DNA of 64,000 bases from Allokutzneria sp. NRRL B-24872 (GCF_002155965.1 NZ_MUMH01000039.1:1-64000); one strand, 5' to 3'; counted from the stretch's first letter, positions 36,919 through 47,922 are shown. A program made the numbers and translations. Notes: a model not told the origin generated them from the sequence alone.

Positions 36919-38976
36919 GTGGACTCGGCTCAGGAGTTGTTCGCAACCGCCGTCGACCGGGAAGCCGCCGGAGACCTGCGCGGGGCGAAAGCGTTGTACG
37001 GCAAGGTGATCGAGACCGACGACGAGGAGTGCGCCCCGGCAGCGGCGATGCGGCTGGCGCGGATGCTGGAGGGCGTGGGCGATCTGGCGGGCGCTCGATC
37101 GGCCTACCGCGCCGCGGCGGATTCCGGGCACCCGCTGCACTCCGGGGTGGCGGCGCGCAGGCTCGCGGGCGCGGGCGCGCCGCGTCGCGCGGCGGCGGCA
37201 CCGAAGCTGCTGGAGCCGGTGGCGAACCCGGAGCTGTACCGGCGCAACGCTTTCCGGCTCAGCGGTCTCCCGGTGGACGCCACAGCGCGCGACCTGCGAC
37301 GACGCGCGGAGCAGCTGCGCGCGGCCGAACGACTCGGCGCCCCGGTGACCGTGACGTCGTCCCCGCTGCCACCGGTCGAGGCACCAGATCCCGCGGCGGT
37401 GCGGGAAGCGCTCACGCTGGTGCGCGATCCGACCAGGCGGATCGTCGAGGAACTGTTCTGGTTCTGGGAAAACCAGTCTCCGGACGCCCCCGACAGCGGT
37501 CCAGCCCTGCACGACGCCGCCGTGCTGGCACATGCCCAAGCACTGGACGCCGGGCACGACGCGGACCCCGCGCTCTGGCGGCGCGCCTACGAGCACTGGG
37601 CCGCGGTCGCCGAGGAAACTGAGTGCTGGCAGTGGTTGGCGGAGCGCGTCGTCCAGTTGGCCGATCGCAGGCTCACCGAAGAGACCGTCGAGACCATGCG
37701 CGCCGAACTGCCCAGAGCAGTGCTCGCGCCGCAAGCCGACCTGGCCGTCCGCGCGGCCGAGGCCGGGGCGGAGGACATCGCCCGCGCGCACGTCGAAGCC
37801 CTGCGCCGGTCCGGGTTTCCGGTCGCGGTGATCACCGACGCCCTCGCCGCCGCGACGAGACACCTCAGCGCGCGGGTCAGAACCGCCTGCCAGAACGCGG
37901 AGCGCGCCACGGCCGCCGACCCCGAGGACGGCGCCGACGCCGTCGACGCGCTGCTGGACCAGGTCGAGCCGCTGCTGCGGGCACTGCGCCTGGTGCTCGG
38001 CGCGACCACCTCGGCCTACGGAGCCGCCGCGGACGCGCTCGCGCTGTCGGTCAACACGTGCGTGATCAGGTTCGTCAACGAGGGCCACGACTTCGAAGAC
38101 GCCTTCGAACAGCTCGAAGAGGTCCTGGACATCGCGGTCAGCGAGCAGGCGCGCGCGGCGATCGAACCGAGCTTCGTCGCGGCGGGCTCCAACGTGCTCG
38201 GCGAGCTGTGCCAGGACGCGGCCGACCGCGCCACCGCGTTACCGGAGCAGGGCGCGCAGATCGCGGGGGAGCTGATCGCCGAGATGCGGCCGACGCTGCT
38301 GGCGATGGCCGCGCGCGCCGATCCGGAGAACCCGCTCTACCGCGAGTGCCTTGACGGCGTCGCGCTGTGCGTCGTCAGCTGCCTCGGCTCCTTCCACGGC
38401 GCGACCGGCGACGACGAGACCACGCTCGACGGACTCGACGGAGCGCTGGACATCGCCGTCGGCGACGAGGCGCGGGTGTCGATCACCCAGGCCATCGAGG
38501 TCGTGCGCGGCGGCCTCAACCCGCCGTGCTGGTTCTGCCAGGCCCACAACGGAAAGGACGCCGCATATGAGGTCGCGGTGCACGGTGAGGTCGACCAGTC
38601 CGAGTTCCCCAAGGTGACGTGGAAGACGGCCGCCGTCGCCGTGCCGCGCTGCGTCTCGTGCCGAGAGGCGCACCAGCACCGCGACTGGCTGGAGGCGGGT
38701 TGGGTCTCCTCGCTGATCACGCTGTTCGGCGCGCCCCTGGTCGCCGTCGGGATGGTGGTGCTGTTCAACGAGGGCTTCGAGGTCCCCGCCGTGCTGTTCT
38801 ACCTGCTCGTCGCGATCTTCCTGCTGTTCGCGGTGTACGGCTCGCTGGTGAACGCCCGCCAGCGCCGGGCCACCGCGCGGCAGGCGCACCTCACCGCGGC
38901 CCTGTCCCGCTTCCCGCCGATCCAGCAGCTCGAAGGGCTCGGCTGGCGGCTCGGCGCGCGGCCACCCGGCCTCTAG
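36919..38976 (+). CDS. TPR/J-like protein with CxxC pairs and C-terminal membrane hairpin
   Basis: A 685-aa protein of no recognised family name. Residues 1-95 form TPR-like helices (LFATAVDREAAGDLRGAKALYGKVIE, then GDLAGARSAYRAAADSG). Residues about 107-140 (YRRNAFRLSGLPVDATARDLRRRAEQL) resemble helices I-II of J domains but lack the HPD tripeptide. A long alpha-helical middle follows. Near the C-terminus two pairs, CWFC and CVSC, could bind zinc. Two hydrophobic helices (about residues 597-640) form a membrane hairpin. GTG 36919 follows GGGAGAAGG. It is first of three genes with a GrpE-like protein and an Hsp70, so it probably acts as their membrane-bound co-chaperone or client adaptor. Codon 441 is TTA. 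Function is inference. Confidence 0.75.
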   Translation: MDSAQELFATAVDREAAGDLRGAKALYGKVIETDDEECAPAAAMRLARMLEGVGDLAGARSAYRAAADSGHPLHSGVAARRLAGAGAPRRAAAAPKLLEPVANPELYRRNAFRLSGLPVDATARDLRRRAEQLRAAERLGAPVTVTSSPLPPVEAPDPAAVREALTLVRDPTRRIVEELFWFWENQSPDAPDSGPALHDAAVLAHAQALDAGHDADPALWRRAYEHWAAVAEETECWQWLAERVVQLADRRLTEETVETMRAELPRAVLAPQADLAVRAAEAGAEDIARAHVEALRRSGFPVAVITDALAAATRHLSARVRTACQNAERATAADPEDGADAVDALLDQVEPLLRALRLVLGATTSAYGAAADALALSVNTCVIRFVNEGHDFEDAFEQLEEVLDIAVSEQARAAIEPSFVAAGSNVLGELCQDAADRATALPEQGAQIAGELIAEMRPTLLAMAARADPENPLYRECLDGVALCVVSCLGSFHGATGDDETTLDGLDGALDIAVGDEARVSITQAIEVVRGGLNPPCWFCQAHNGKDAAYEVAVHGEVDQSEFPKVTWKTAAVAVPRCVSCREAHQHRDWLEAGWVSSLITLFGAPLVAVGMVVLFNEGFEVPAVLFYLLVAIFLLFAVYGSLVNARQRRATARQAHLTAALSRFPPIQQLEGLGWRLGARPPGL

Positions 38977-38997
38977 CCCTTTCCCCCGAGGAGGAGC

Positions 38998-39329
38998 ATG
39001 TCAGCCCACGTCCAGGTGGAGTCCCGCTCGCTGGCCGACATCGCCACGGCGGTGTGGCGGCTGCACGCCAAGCTCGCCGACCAGGACTCGCCCGCGCGCA
39101 GGCACGCGCAGACCGCGATGGACGCGCTCGCCGAAGCCGGGATCGAGGTCCAGTCCCACCGCGACCGCGACTACGACCCCGGCATGGCGATCCGCGTGCT
39201 CGCCTTCCAACCCCGGCCGGGGCTGACCAAGGAGACCATCGTGGAAACCGTCCGGCCCACGATCTACCTGCACGGCCAGGTGATCGGCATGGGTGAGGTC
39301 ATCGTCGGCATCCCGTCTGGAGAAGCTCA

Positions 39330-39333
<4 letters not shown>
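38998..39333 (+). CDS. Small GrpE-like protein (putative nucleotide exchange factor)
   Basis: A 111-aa protein starting at ATG 38998 behind GAGGAGGAG. Residues 8-55 are helical. Residues 58-105 resemble the C-terminal beta-domain of GrpE (YDPGMAIRVLAF, then ETVRPTIYLHGQVIGMGEVIVGIP, compared with GrpE VVEVLRPGYRLGDRVLRPARV). It is much shorter than housekeeping GrpE (about 180-220 aa) and lacks the long N-terminal coiled coil. It sits 21 bp after the TPR/J-like gene and overlaps the Hsp70 start (GTGA), which supports a role in ADP/ATP exchange on that Hsp70. The homology is weak by eye. Confidence 0.6.
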
Positions 39334-41753
<2,420 letters not shown>

Positions 41754-42052
41754 GTTTTTGGGGGCTTCCGGCTGGGCTTCCAGCGGGGGACGGCTGGGCT
41801 TCCAGCTTGCGCCGTTTCCAGCGTGGGATCGGCTTGACCTGGGAACCCCTTGCGCGTGCCCTTGGGCCTTACAGGGGCACGGGTAGTGAACCCGGCCCTC
41901 GCGCAAGCGTATGGCACGCGCACCCCAGGTAAAGCCGACCATTCCAGCCGCGCGTTCCGTTTCGTGGGGGTTGCGTTTTTCGGGCGGCGGGGCGCCTGGG
42001 AATTCATTCTTTAGAGCCATGATCGTTTCGAATTCGAGAGTAGAATTGAGGT
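41754..42052. other. 299-bp intergenic region with tandem hairpins and a large structured inverted repeat
   Basis: A 16-bp direct repeat CGGCTGGGCTTCCAGC occurs at 41769-41784 and 41791-41806; each copy folds on itself (GCTGG/CCAGC). Next is a nested inverted repeat (41830-41937, separate entry). From 41995 the DNA is A+T-rich with two GAATTC sites and likely carries the promoter of the HNH gene. No coding sequence is seen. Confidence 0.6.
41830..41937. repeat. Nested imperfect inverted repeat, candidate structured RNA or element end
   Basis: CGGCTTGACCTGGG (41830-41843) pairs with CCCAGGTAAAGCCG (41924-41937), 13 of 14. Inside, GCGCGTGCC (41852-41860) pairs perfectly with GGCACGCGC (41913-41921). 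Competing perfect pairings exist: CTTGCGCG (41849-41856) with CGCGCAAG (41900-41907), and CGTGCCC (41855-41861) with GGGCACG (41875-41881). CGGGT/ACCCG (41880-41894) forms a small inner hairpin. Such alternatives suggest a folded RNA or a mobile-element boundary. Confidence 0.5.
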
Positions 42053-43174
42053 ATGACTCTCGAAGAGTTGTTGGTCGAGGTTGAGGCGAGTCACGCTGCT
42101 TTGTGTCATGCGAAAGCGAATCTCGCTTCGGCCTTGACCGCGTTCCAGAACGCTGCTGATGATCGTGATTACCGGTATGTGCAGAATGAGGTCGCCTGTG
42201 CCTTGCACATCTCCCGTCGTGGCGCCGACCACATCCTCTCCAACTCCCTGGAGCTGACCGAACGCCCCCGAGTGTTGGCGGCGTTGTCGGCGGGGTCGAT
42301 CGATGAGGGCAAAGCCCGCCTCATCGTCGACCAGCTGCAGATCTTGAAGGAACCGCAAGCCTCGATCGCCGAGGCGGATCTCCTGGCCTACGCCCCGACC
42401 CGTACCCACACCTCGGTTCGTCGTCGTGCTCAGACGTTGATCCACAAGCTCGACCCGAAAGCAGCCGAGCGTCGTCATGAGGAGAAGCGCAAAGAGCGGT
42501 TGGTGTGGAAGACCAACCTGGACGACGGCATGGCCGAACTGCGCCTGGGCATGACCGCCCACGACACCGCCATGGCCTACGACCACATCGACCGCATCGC
42601 CAAGTCCCTGCCCAAAGACGACCGCACCCTGGACCAGAAGCGCGCCGACGTCGCACGGGACCTGTTGCTGGGCCTGGACACTCCCGCGCCGCAGGGGCAG
42701 ACGATGGTCTACCTGACGATGCCGGTGACCGCCCTCCTGGGCTTGACCGACGACCCCGGGATGCTCGCCGGATACGGCCCCATCCCGACAAGCGTCGCCC
42801 AAGACATCGCCGCAGGCGGCATCTGGAAACGCATCCTCACCGACCCGGTCACCGGCATGGCGGAGGAAGTCAGCAACACCTACCGGCCCACGGCGAAACA
42901 GCGGGAGTTGATCAACGCCCGCTATCCCCGCTGCACCGCGATCGGATGCCAGCAACCCGCGCAGCGCTGCGACATTGATCATTGCCGCCCCTGCAACGGC
43001 AGCAACACGACCATCAAGAACCTCCGGCCGAAGTGCCGCCATCACCACAACATGAAGACCCACTCCAACTGGCGGTGTGAGAACCGTGAGGACGGCAGTC
43101 ATGTGTGGATCACGCCCAGCGGGCGGGTTCACGAAACGGAACTGGAGCCCATCGCCGAACCCGCGCCCTTCTAG
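42053..43174 (+). CDS. DUF222 / HNH endonuclease domain protein (13E12 repeat family)
   Basis: A 373-aa protein. Residues 1-290 form the helical DUF222 domain found in the actinobacterial 13E12 repeat family. Residues about 300-345 form an HNH nuclease domain with zinc-type cysteines: CTAIGC, CDIDHCRPC, then NLRPKCRHHHNMKT. The catalytic Asp-His (IDH) and the final HH are present. ATG 42053 follows TTGAGGT. These genes are multi-copy in many actinomycetes and may be selfish elements, but their function is not established. The large inverted repeat upstream and the decayed gene downstream are consistent with a plastic locus. Confidence 0.88.
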   Translation: MTLEELLVEVEASHAALCHAKANLASALTAFQNAADDRDYRYVQNEVACALHISRRGADHILSNSLELTERPRVLAALSAGSIDEGKARLIVDQLQILKEPQASIAEADLLAYAPTRTHTSVRRRAQTLIHKLDPKAAERRHEEKRKERLVWKTNLDDGMAELRLGMTAHDTAMAYDHIDRIAKSLPKDDRTLDQKRADVARDLLLGLDTPAPQGQTMVYLTMPVTALLGLTDDPGMLAGYGPIPTSVAQDIAAGGIWKRILTDPVTGMAEEVSNTYRPTAKQRELINARYPRCTAIGCQQPAQRCDIDHCRPCNGSNTTIKNLRPKCRHHHNMKTHSNWRCENREDGSHVWITPSGRVHETELEPIAEPAPF

Positions 43175-43825
43175 CCGCGCCTTTGGCAAACCCACGCGCA
43201 CCTGGGTTGGGTGCGGACGGTCGAGCACATGGCGGTGGTCGTTGTCCTGCAAGGGTTGTACGGCTACGTGTTCGACGCGTCGAACCGGTCGCGGGATGCG
43301 GACGAGGATCGGGTCAACAATCCGCACCGGCGGGTTGATCACACCGGAGGGAGCGCGGCGGCGGGCTCGGTGTCCTGGAATGGGTACTGCTCTTCCAAGC
43401 GGTGACGGCATTCCTCAATCTGCGATGCGCGCCGCGCGCATACCTGTGGTGCAAGACGCCGTGCATGGTCCTCAGCACGATCGCTCAGCTCGCCGCCGCC
43501 TGGCAGTCGGTCATCCCCCTCGACGAAACAGGGTGGCGGTGGGTGCTGGCCGTGTCGTTGCTGTTCAGCCTCGCGCTGCCCTTCGAGGACGTGCGGGACA
43601 TGGCTGGTGACCGTGCCATCGGGCGACGCACACGTGCTCTACGTGCCAACGGGGGCGACGGCGGCGCGGATCGCCTTCTGCGGAGCGGTGGTGGCGGTGG
43701 CCTGTGGGACGCCGGCGATCCGGGCACTGGCGCTGCGCGGCACCGCGGCGGATCGGCTGGCCTACCAGTTGCTCATCGTGGCGTACGTCGTGGTGATGTC
43801 GACCGGGGTGGTGCTCTGGAGCTGA
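43175..43825 (+). pseudogene. UbiA-family prenyltransferase pseudogene (multiple frameshifts)
   Basis: Conserved UbiA pieces lie in order but in different frames. LQGLYGYVFDASNRSRDADED with VNNPHR (first Asp-rich motif) is in the frame of 43175. GGLITPEGARRRA follows in the frame of 43077. A block ending LLFSLALPFEDVRDMAGDRAIGRRT (second motif DxxxDxxGD) is in the frame of 43402. ATAARIAFCGAVVAV to the end at 43825 is in the frame of 43607. At least three frameshifts are needed to join them. UbiA enzymes are membrane-bound and transfer prenyl groups to aromatic or other acceptors. No start codon with a ribosome-binding site is seen; the 5' end may be lost into the HNH gene junction. Confidence 0.75.
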
Positions 43826-43828
43826 AGC

Positions 43829-43858
43829 GTTGCCGCGCCGGTTCCCCGACGCGGCAAC
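43829..43858. terminator. Bidirectional terminator hairpin
   Basis: GTTGCCGCG (43829-43837) pairs perfectly with CGCGGCAAC (43850-43858), loop 12 nt. It lies between the convergent UbiA pseudogene and osmC-like gene. Confidence 0.65.
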
Positions 43859-43865
43859 AGTGAAG

Positions 43866-44300
43866 TCAGTTCAGCGCCGCGTCGAGGGTGATCGTGGTGC
43901 CGGAGAGGGCCTTGGTGACGGGGCAGGTGCTCTCGGCGACCTTGGCGAGCTCGACGAACTTGGCGTTGTCGATGCCGGGGACGGTGGCGCGCACGGTGAG
44001 GGCGATACCGGTGATGCGGAAGCCGCCGCCGGACTCGGGGCCGAGGGTGACCTCGGCGCTGACGTCGATGGAGTCGGCGACGAGGTCGCTGGCGCCCAGG
44101 ACACCGGAGAGGTTCATGGCCAGGCAGGAGGAGTGCGCGGCCGCGATCAGCTCCTCGGGGCTGGTCTGGCCGTCGGGGTTGCCCGCGCGGGTCGGGAACG
44201 AGACGTCGAACTGGCCCGCGTTGGACGAGTCGAACGTGACGGTGCCCTTGCCGTTCTGGAGTCCGCCTTCCCAGTGGGTGGTGGCGTCGCGGCTCGGCAT
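43866..44300 (-). CDS. OsmC/Ohr-family peroxiredoxin
   Basis: A 144-aa thiol-dependent peroxidase that detoxifies organic hydroperoxides in the cytoplasm. The two catalytic cysteines of the family are Cys59 (AAAHSSCLAMNL) and Cys126 (VAESTCPVTKAL). The sequence after the start, ATTHWEGGLQNGKGTV, is typical of the OsmC subfamily. ATG 44300 follows an AGGAGG-like site (complement of cctcctggg). It is divergent from an SDR gene with a strong palindrome between, so peroxide or ligand-responsive control by an unlinked repressor is likely. Confidence 0.9.
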   Translation of the reverse strand: MPSRDATTHWEGGLQNGKGTVTFDSSNAGQFDVSFPTRAGNPDGQTSPEELIAAAHSSCLAMNLSGVLGASDLVADSIDVSAEVTLGPESGGGFRITGIALTVRATVPGIDNAKFVELAKVAESTCPVTKALSGTTITLDAALN

Positions 44301-44352
44301 GGGATGCCTCCTGGGGTGCTGGTCGGTGGGTACGAGAAGAAACATAGCGGAC

Positions 44353-44376
44353 ACTTACATTGGACGCAATGTAAGT
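44353..44376. promoter_or_regulatory. Perfect 9-bp-arm palindrome (TetR-type operator candidate)
   Basis: ACTTACATT (44353-44361) and AATGTAAGT (44368-44376) are perfect inverted arms with a 6-bp spacer. It is 53 bp upstream of the osmC-like start and 92 bp upstream of the SDR start, so it can control both. The form resembles TetR-family operators. No regulator gene is adjacent. Confidence 0.65.
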
Positions 44377-44467
44377 CGGTGAGACGGTGGACACGAGGGG
44401 TCCGCGGCTGACAACCGCTCGGTTGGACTTGGGTCGGACGGTAGCGGCACGGGCATACGTTCGCCGC

Positions 44468-45247
44468 GTGAAGATCCAGGGAAAGCACATCGTGGTCACC
44501 GGAGCCGCCGGTGGCATCGGCCGTGCGCTCGTCGAGCGCTTCGTGGCCGAAGGCGCCCGCGCGGTGGTGGCGGCGGACCACGACCTCGCGGGGGTTCAGG
44601 CCACGGCGGAGGCGGCGGGGCCGAGCGTGACGGCGCGGAAGTTCGACGCGGGGCGGGAGGCGGACGTCCAGGACCTGGTGCGTTTCGCCAACGAGGCCAA
44701 CGGGCGCATCGACGTCTTCTTCTCCAACGCGGGCGTGACCGGACCCGTGGGTGGGCCGTTGGAGACGACGAACGAGGACTGGGACTCGTTGTGGCGCATC
44801 CACGTCATGGCGCACGTGTGGGCCTCCCGCGCGGTGCTGCCGCAGATGCGCGAAGCGGGGGAGGGCTACCTGCTGAACACGGCGTCGGCGGCCGGACTGC
44901 TGACGCAGCCCTCGGCGCTGCCGTACACGGTGACCAAGCACGCGGCGGTGGCGCTCGCGGAGTGGCTGTCGATCACCTATGGCGGAGAAGGGATTCGCGT
45001 GTCCTGCGTGTGCCCGCAGGCGGTGCGCACGCAGATGCTGGTGGCGGCGATGGGTCAGAGCGAAGGGGCCTCGGACGTGGTCGCGGCGGCCGGGCTGATC
45101 GACCCGGAGGACGTGGCGCGCACGGTGGTCGACGGCATGGCCGACGAGCGGCTGCTGATCCTGCCGCACCCCGACGTGGCCCAGCGGATGGCGTTCAAGG
45201 GCGCCGACCACGAGGGCTGGCTGGCCGACCTGCGCGCGAAGATCTGA
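44468..45247 (+). CDS. Short-chain dehydrogenase/reductase (SDR)
   Basis: A 259-aa classical SDR. The cofactor loop TGAAGGIGRAL (about residues 12-22), NAGVTGPVG, the catalytic Ser in NTASAAGLL and YTVTK (Tyr-x-x-x-Lys) are all present. GTG 44468 begins the protein at VKIQGKHIVVTGAA; upstream residues in the open frame look non-coding. Genes for a VOC-family protein and an epoxide hydrolase follow closely, suggesting a small catabolic operon acting on an epoxide, alcohol or ketone. The substrate is unknown. Confidence 0.88.
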   Translation: MKIQGKHIVVTGAAGGIGRALVERFVAEGARAVVAADHDLAGVQATAEAAGPSVTARKFDAGREADVQDLVRFANEANGRIDVFFSNAGVTGPVGGPLETTNEDWDSLWRIHVMAHVWASRAVLPQMREAGEGYLLNTASAAGLLTQPSALPYTVTKHAAVALAEWLSITYGGEGIRVSCVCPQAVRTQMLVAAMGQSEGASDVVAAAGLIDPEDVARTVVDGMADERLLILPHPDVAQRMAFKGADHEGWLADLRAKI

Positions 45248-45258
45248 GGAGGGCGACC

Positions 45259-45726
45259 ATGATCCGCGGAGTGCACCACGTCGGTGTCGCCACGAAGGAC
45301 ATCGACCGGATTCTGCCCTTCTACCTGGACCTGATCGGCTGCGAGGTGATCACCGACTACCGGTGGGAGCCGGGCAACAAGGCCGCGGACGAGGTGACCG
45401 GGCTGACCGGGACCTCGGCGCGCAGCCTCATGCTGCGCAAGGGGAACGCGCACATCGAGCTGTTCCAGTACCTCACCCCGGAGTCCGGCCGCGCCAACGC
45501 CGAGCTGCGACCGCACGACCCGGGCGTGACGCACTTCTGCCTGGACGTCACCGACATCCACGGCGAGTACAGCCGCCTGAGCGCGGCCGGGGTGCCGTTC
45601 AACAGCGAGCCGCAGGAGGTCTTCCCCGGCGTGTGGACGGCATACGGCCACGACCCGGACGGCAACATCGTCGAGCTGCAAGAGGTTCTGGACCCCAACC
45701 ACCGCATCGCGCTGAAGAGCTGGTGA
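45259..45726 (+). CDS. VOC-superfamily (glyoxalase/dioxygenase fold) protein
   Basis: A 155-aa vicinal-oxygen-chelate protein with two paired beta-alpha-beta-beta-beta motifs. Likely metal ligands are His6/His7 (GVHHVGV), Glu in AHIELFQY, His in VTHFCLDV and Glu in GNIVELQE. ATG 45259 follows GAGGAGGG, 11 bp after the SDR. Its stop overlaps the epoxide hydrolase start. It resembles glyoxalase I/methylmalonyl-CoA epimerase-like lyases and isomerases. The exact reaction is not determinable. Confidence 0.85.
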   Translation: MIRGVHHVGVATKDIDRILPFYLDLIGCEVITDYRWEPGNKAADEVTGLTGTSARSLMLRKGNAHIELFQYLTPESGRANAELRPHDPGVTHFCLDVTDIHGEYSRLSAAGVPFNSEPQEVFPGVWTAYGHDPDGNIVELQEVLDPNHRIALKSW

Positions 45727-46559
45727 CCGCCGTGGAGATCGTGCTGAACGACCGCAGGTACAACGCGATCGCCGCCGGGCCGGTTGACGGCGAACTGGTG
45801 CTGCTGCTGCACGGCTGGCCGGAGTTCGCCGACTGCTGGACCGAGGAGATCGCCGCGCTCGCCGAAGCCGGGTACCGCGCGGTGGCGGTGGACCAGCGCG
45901 GGTACTCGCCGGGCGCGCGGCCGACCAAGGTCGCCGACTACCACGTCGACCACCTCGTCGCTGACGTGCTCGGATTCGCAGATGCCCTTGGCGCGCAACG
46001 GTTCCACCTCGTCGCACACGACTGGGGCGGCATCGTGGCGTGGGCCTTCGCCGGCGCGCACCCGGAGCGGCTGAAGACGCTGGCGGTGCTCGCGACGCCG
46101 CACCCGAGCGCGCTGGGCAAGGCGATCGCGGAGGACGAGGACCAGTCCCGCCGCGTCGACTACGTGCGGTTCTTCCGCCAGCCCGGCGGGATCGCCGAGG
46201 AGTCGCTGCTCGCCGACGGGGCCGCGCGGCTGCGAAACGCTTACGGCGGCAAGGTTCCCGCGCCGCTGGTCGAGGAGAACGTGCGGCGGCTGTCCGAGCC
46301 GGGCGCGCTGTCCGCGACGCTGAACTGGTACCGCGCGGCCAACGACCAGCTCGACATCCCGGCCCGGCCGAGCACCGTGCCGACGCTGTACGTGTGGGGC
46401 AGCGAGGACGCCGCGCTCGGACCGGTCGCGGCGCACCGCACCTCGGAGTTCGTCGACGGGCCGTACCGCTTCGTCGAGCTGACCGGCGCCAGCCACTGGC
46501 TGCCCGAGGAGGCTCCGGCGGAGGTAGGCGCTCTCATCCTCTCTCACCTGGCCGGTTGA
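45723..46559 (+). CDS. Epoxide hydrolase-like alpha/beta hydrolase
   Basis: A 278-aa alpha/beta hydrolase. The oxyanion motif HGWPE (30-34), nucleophile Asp100 in VAHDWGGIVAW, acid in WGSEDAALG and catalytic His in GASHWLPEE follow the soluble epoxide hydrolase/haloalkane dehalogenase order. VDQRGYSPGARP is typical of epoxide hydrolases. GTG 45723 overlaps the stop of the VOC gene (GTGA). It is the last gene of the SDR-VOC-hydrolase operon, followed by a strong hairpin. Confidence 0.87.
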   Translation: MTAVEIVLNDRRYNAIAAGPVDGELVLLLHGWPEFADCWTEEIAALAEAGYRAVAVDQRGYSPGARPTKVADYHVDHLVADVLGFADALGAQRFHLVAHDWGGIVAWAFAGAHPERLKTLAVLATPHPSALGKAIAEDEDQSRRVDYVRFFRQPGGIAEESLLADGAARLRNAYGGKVPAPLVEENVRRLSEPGALSATLNWYRAANDQLDIPARPSTVPTLYVWGSEDAALGPVAAHRTSEFVDGPYRFVELTGASHWLPEEAPAEVGALILSHLAG

Positions 46560-46570
46560 TCTCATCCGGT

Positions 46571-46609
46571 GCCGGTTCCGCCGAAGGTCTTGCCGACGGC
46601 GGAACCGGC
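46571..46609 (+). terminator. Hairpin after the epoxide hydrolase gene
   Basis: GCCGGTTCCGCCG (46571-46583) pairs perfectly over 13 bp with CGGCGGAACCGGC (46597-46609), loop 13 nt. Confidence 0.7.
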
Positions 46610-46638
46610 CGGACATACTCCCCGTCACCGCTGGCCGC

Positions 46639-46670
46639 CTCAGTGGTCCCTTCCAGGCCCCTGCACTGAG
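46639..46670. promoter_or_regulatory. Inverted repeat upstream of the GH16 glucanase
   Basis: CTCAGTG (46639-46645) and CACTGAG (46664-46670) are perfect inverted arms with an 18-bp spacer, ending 11 bp before the start codon. Could be a sugar-responsive operator; no regulator is known here. Confidence 0.3.
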
Positions 46671-46681
46671 AGGCGAGCGTG

Positions 46682-47908
46682 ATGTCCAGCAGATTCCGCG
46701 CGTCCGCGGCCGTTGTCGCGGTACTCGCACTCATCCTCGGCGGCACCGCACAGGCCGAGAGCCCAGCTCCCGATCCCAGCACCATGGCGACGACCTTCGC
46801 CGACGAGTTCAACCTGCCCGCGGGAACGCCGGTCGACGGCTCGAAGTGGCAGTTGGAGACCGGCGACAACGTCAACAACCACGAGCGGCAGTTCTACACC
46901 AACAGCACCAGCAACGCCGTCCACGACGGCGCGGGCAACCTGGTGATCACCGCGCGCCGGGAGAACCCCGGCAACTACCAGTGCTGGTACGGGCGGTGCG
47001 AGTACACCTCGGCGCGGCTGAACACCGCGGGCCGCTTCACCCAGGCGTACGGCCGTTTCGAGGCTCGGATGAAGCTCCCGCGCGGCAAGGGGATGTGGCC
47101 CGCGTTCTGGATGCTCGGCGACAACATGGGCCAGGTCGGCTGGCCGCAGGCGGGCGAGATCGACATCATGGAGAACGTCGGCCACCTGATGAACACCGTG
47201 CACGGAACCCTGCACGGGCCCGGCTACTCCGGCTCCGGCGGTATCGGCGCGGCCTACAACGGGCCGAACTTCGGCGACGGCTTCCACACCTTCGCGGTGG
47301 ACTGGGCGCCGAACCGGATCACCTGGTACGTCGACGGAAACGCTTACCAGACAAGGACTCCGGCCGACCTCGGCGGACGGCAGTGGGTCTTCGACCACCC
47401 GTTCTTCCTGATACTCAACCTGGCCGTCGGCGGCTACTGGCCGGGCGACCCCGACGGCAGCACGGTGTTCCCGCAGCAGCTCGTCGTCGACTACGTCCGC
47501 GTCACCACCAACAGCACGGGGGCGCCGACCGGGCAGATCACCGGGCTCGCGGGCAAGTGCGTCGACGTCGCGAACGCCAGCACCGCAAACGGGACACCGA
47601 TCCAGTTGCACGACTGCAACGGCAACGCCGCGCAGAACTGGACGGTCGCCGGTGACGGCACGATCCGCGCGCTCGGCAAGTGCCTCGACGTGAACAACAA
47701 CGGCGCCAACGACGGGGCGGCCGTGGTGCTGTGGGACTGCCACGGCGGTGCCAACCAGAAGTGGGCGACACCGGCCGCCAGGGACATCGTGAGCATCTCC
47801 GGCAACAGATGTCTCGACGTCACCGGCAACAACTCCGCCAACGGGACGCGGCTGCAGGTGTGGACGTGCGCGGGCACCGCGAACCAGAAGTGGAACGTTC
47901 CGCGCTAG
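46682..47908 (+). CDS. Secreted GH16 endo-beta-1,3-glucanase with ricin-type lectin domain
   Basis: A 408-aa secreted enzyme. Residues 1-26 form a signal peptide (SRFRASAAVVAVLALILGGTAQA). A GH16 laminarinase-type domain spans about 35-275, with the catalytic signature GEIDIMEN (Glu159 nucleophile, Asp161, Glu164 acid/base) and FHTFAVDWAPNRITWYVDG. A C-terminal ricin-B-like beta-trefoil (about 280-408) has three QxW repeats (AQNWTV, NQKWAT, NQKWNV) and binds carbohydrate. It should attack beta-1,3-glucans of fungal or plant walls. ATG 46682 follows GAGAGGCGAG; GTG 46679 is an alternative. It is a single-gene unit ended by a strong terminator. Confidence 0.92.
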   Translation: MSSRFRASAAVVAVLALILGGTAQAESPAPDPSTMATTFADEFNLPAGTPVDGSKWQLETGDNVNNHERQFYTNSTSNAVHDGAGNLVITARRENPGNYQCWYGRCEYTSARLNTAGRFTQAYGRFEARMKLPRGKGMWPAFWMLGDNMGQVGWPQAGEIDIMENVGHLMNTVHGTLHGPGYSGSGGIGAAYNGPNFGDGFHTFAVDWAPNRITWYVDGNAYQTRTPADLGGRQWVFDHPFFLILNLAVGGYWPGDPDGSTVFPQQLVVDYVRVTTNSTGAPTGQITGLAGKCVDVANASTANGTPIQLHDCNGNAAQNWTVAGDGTIRALGKCLDVNNNGANDGAAVVLWDCHGGANQKWATPAARDIVSISGNRCLDVTGNNSANGTRLQVWTCAGTANQKWNVPR

Positions 47909-47922
47909 GTCCGAAAGGGCTC

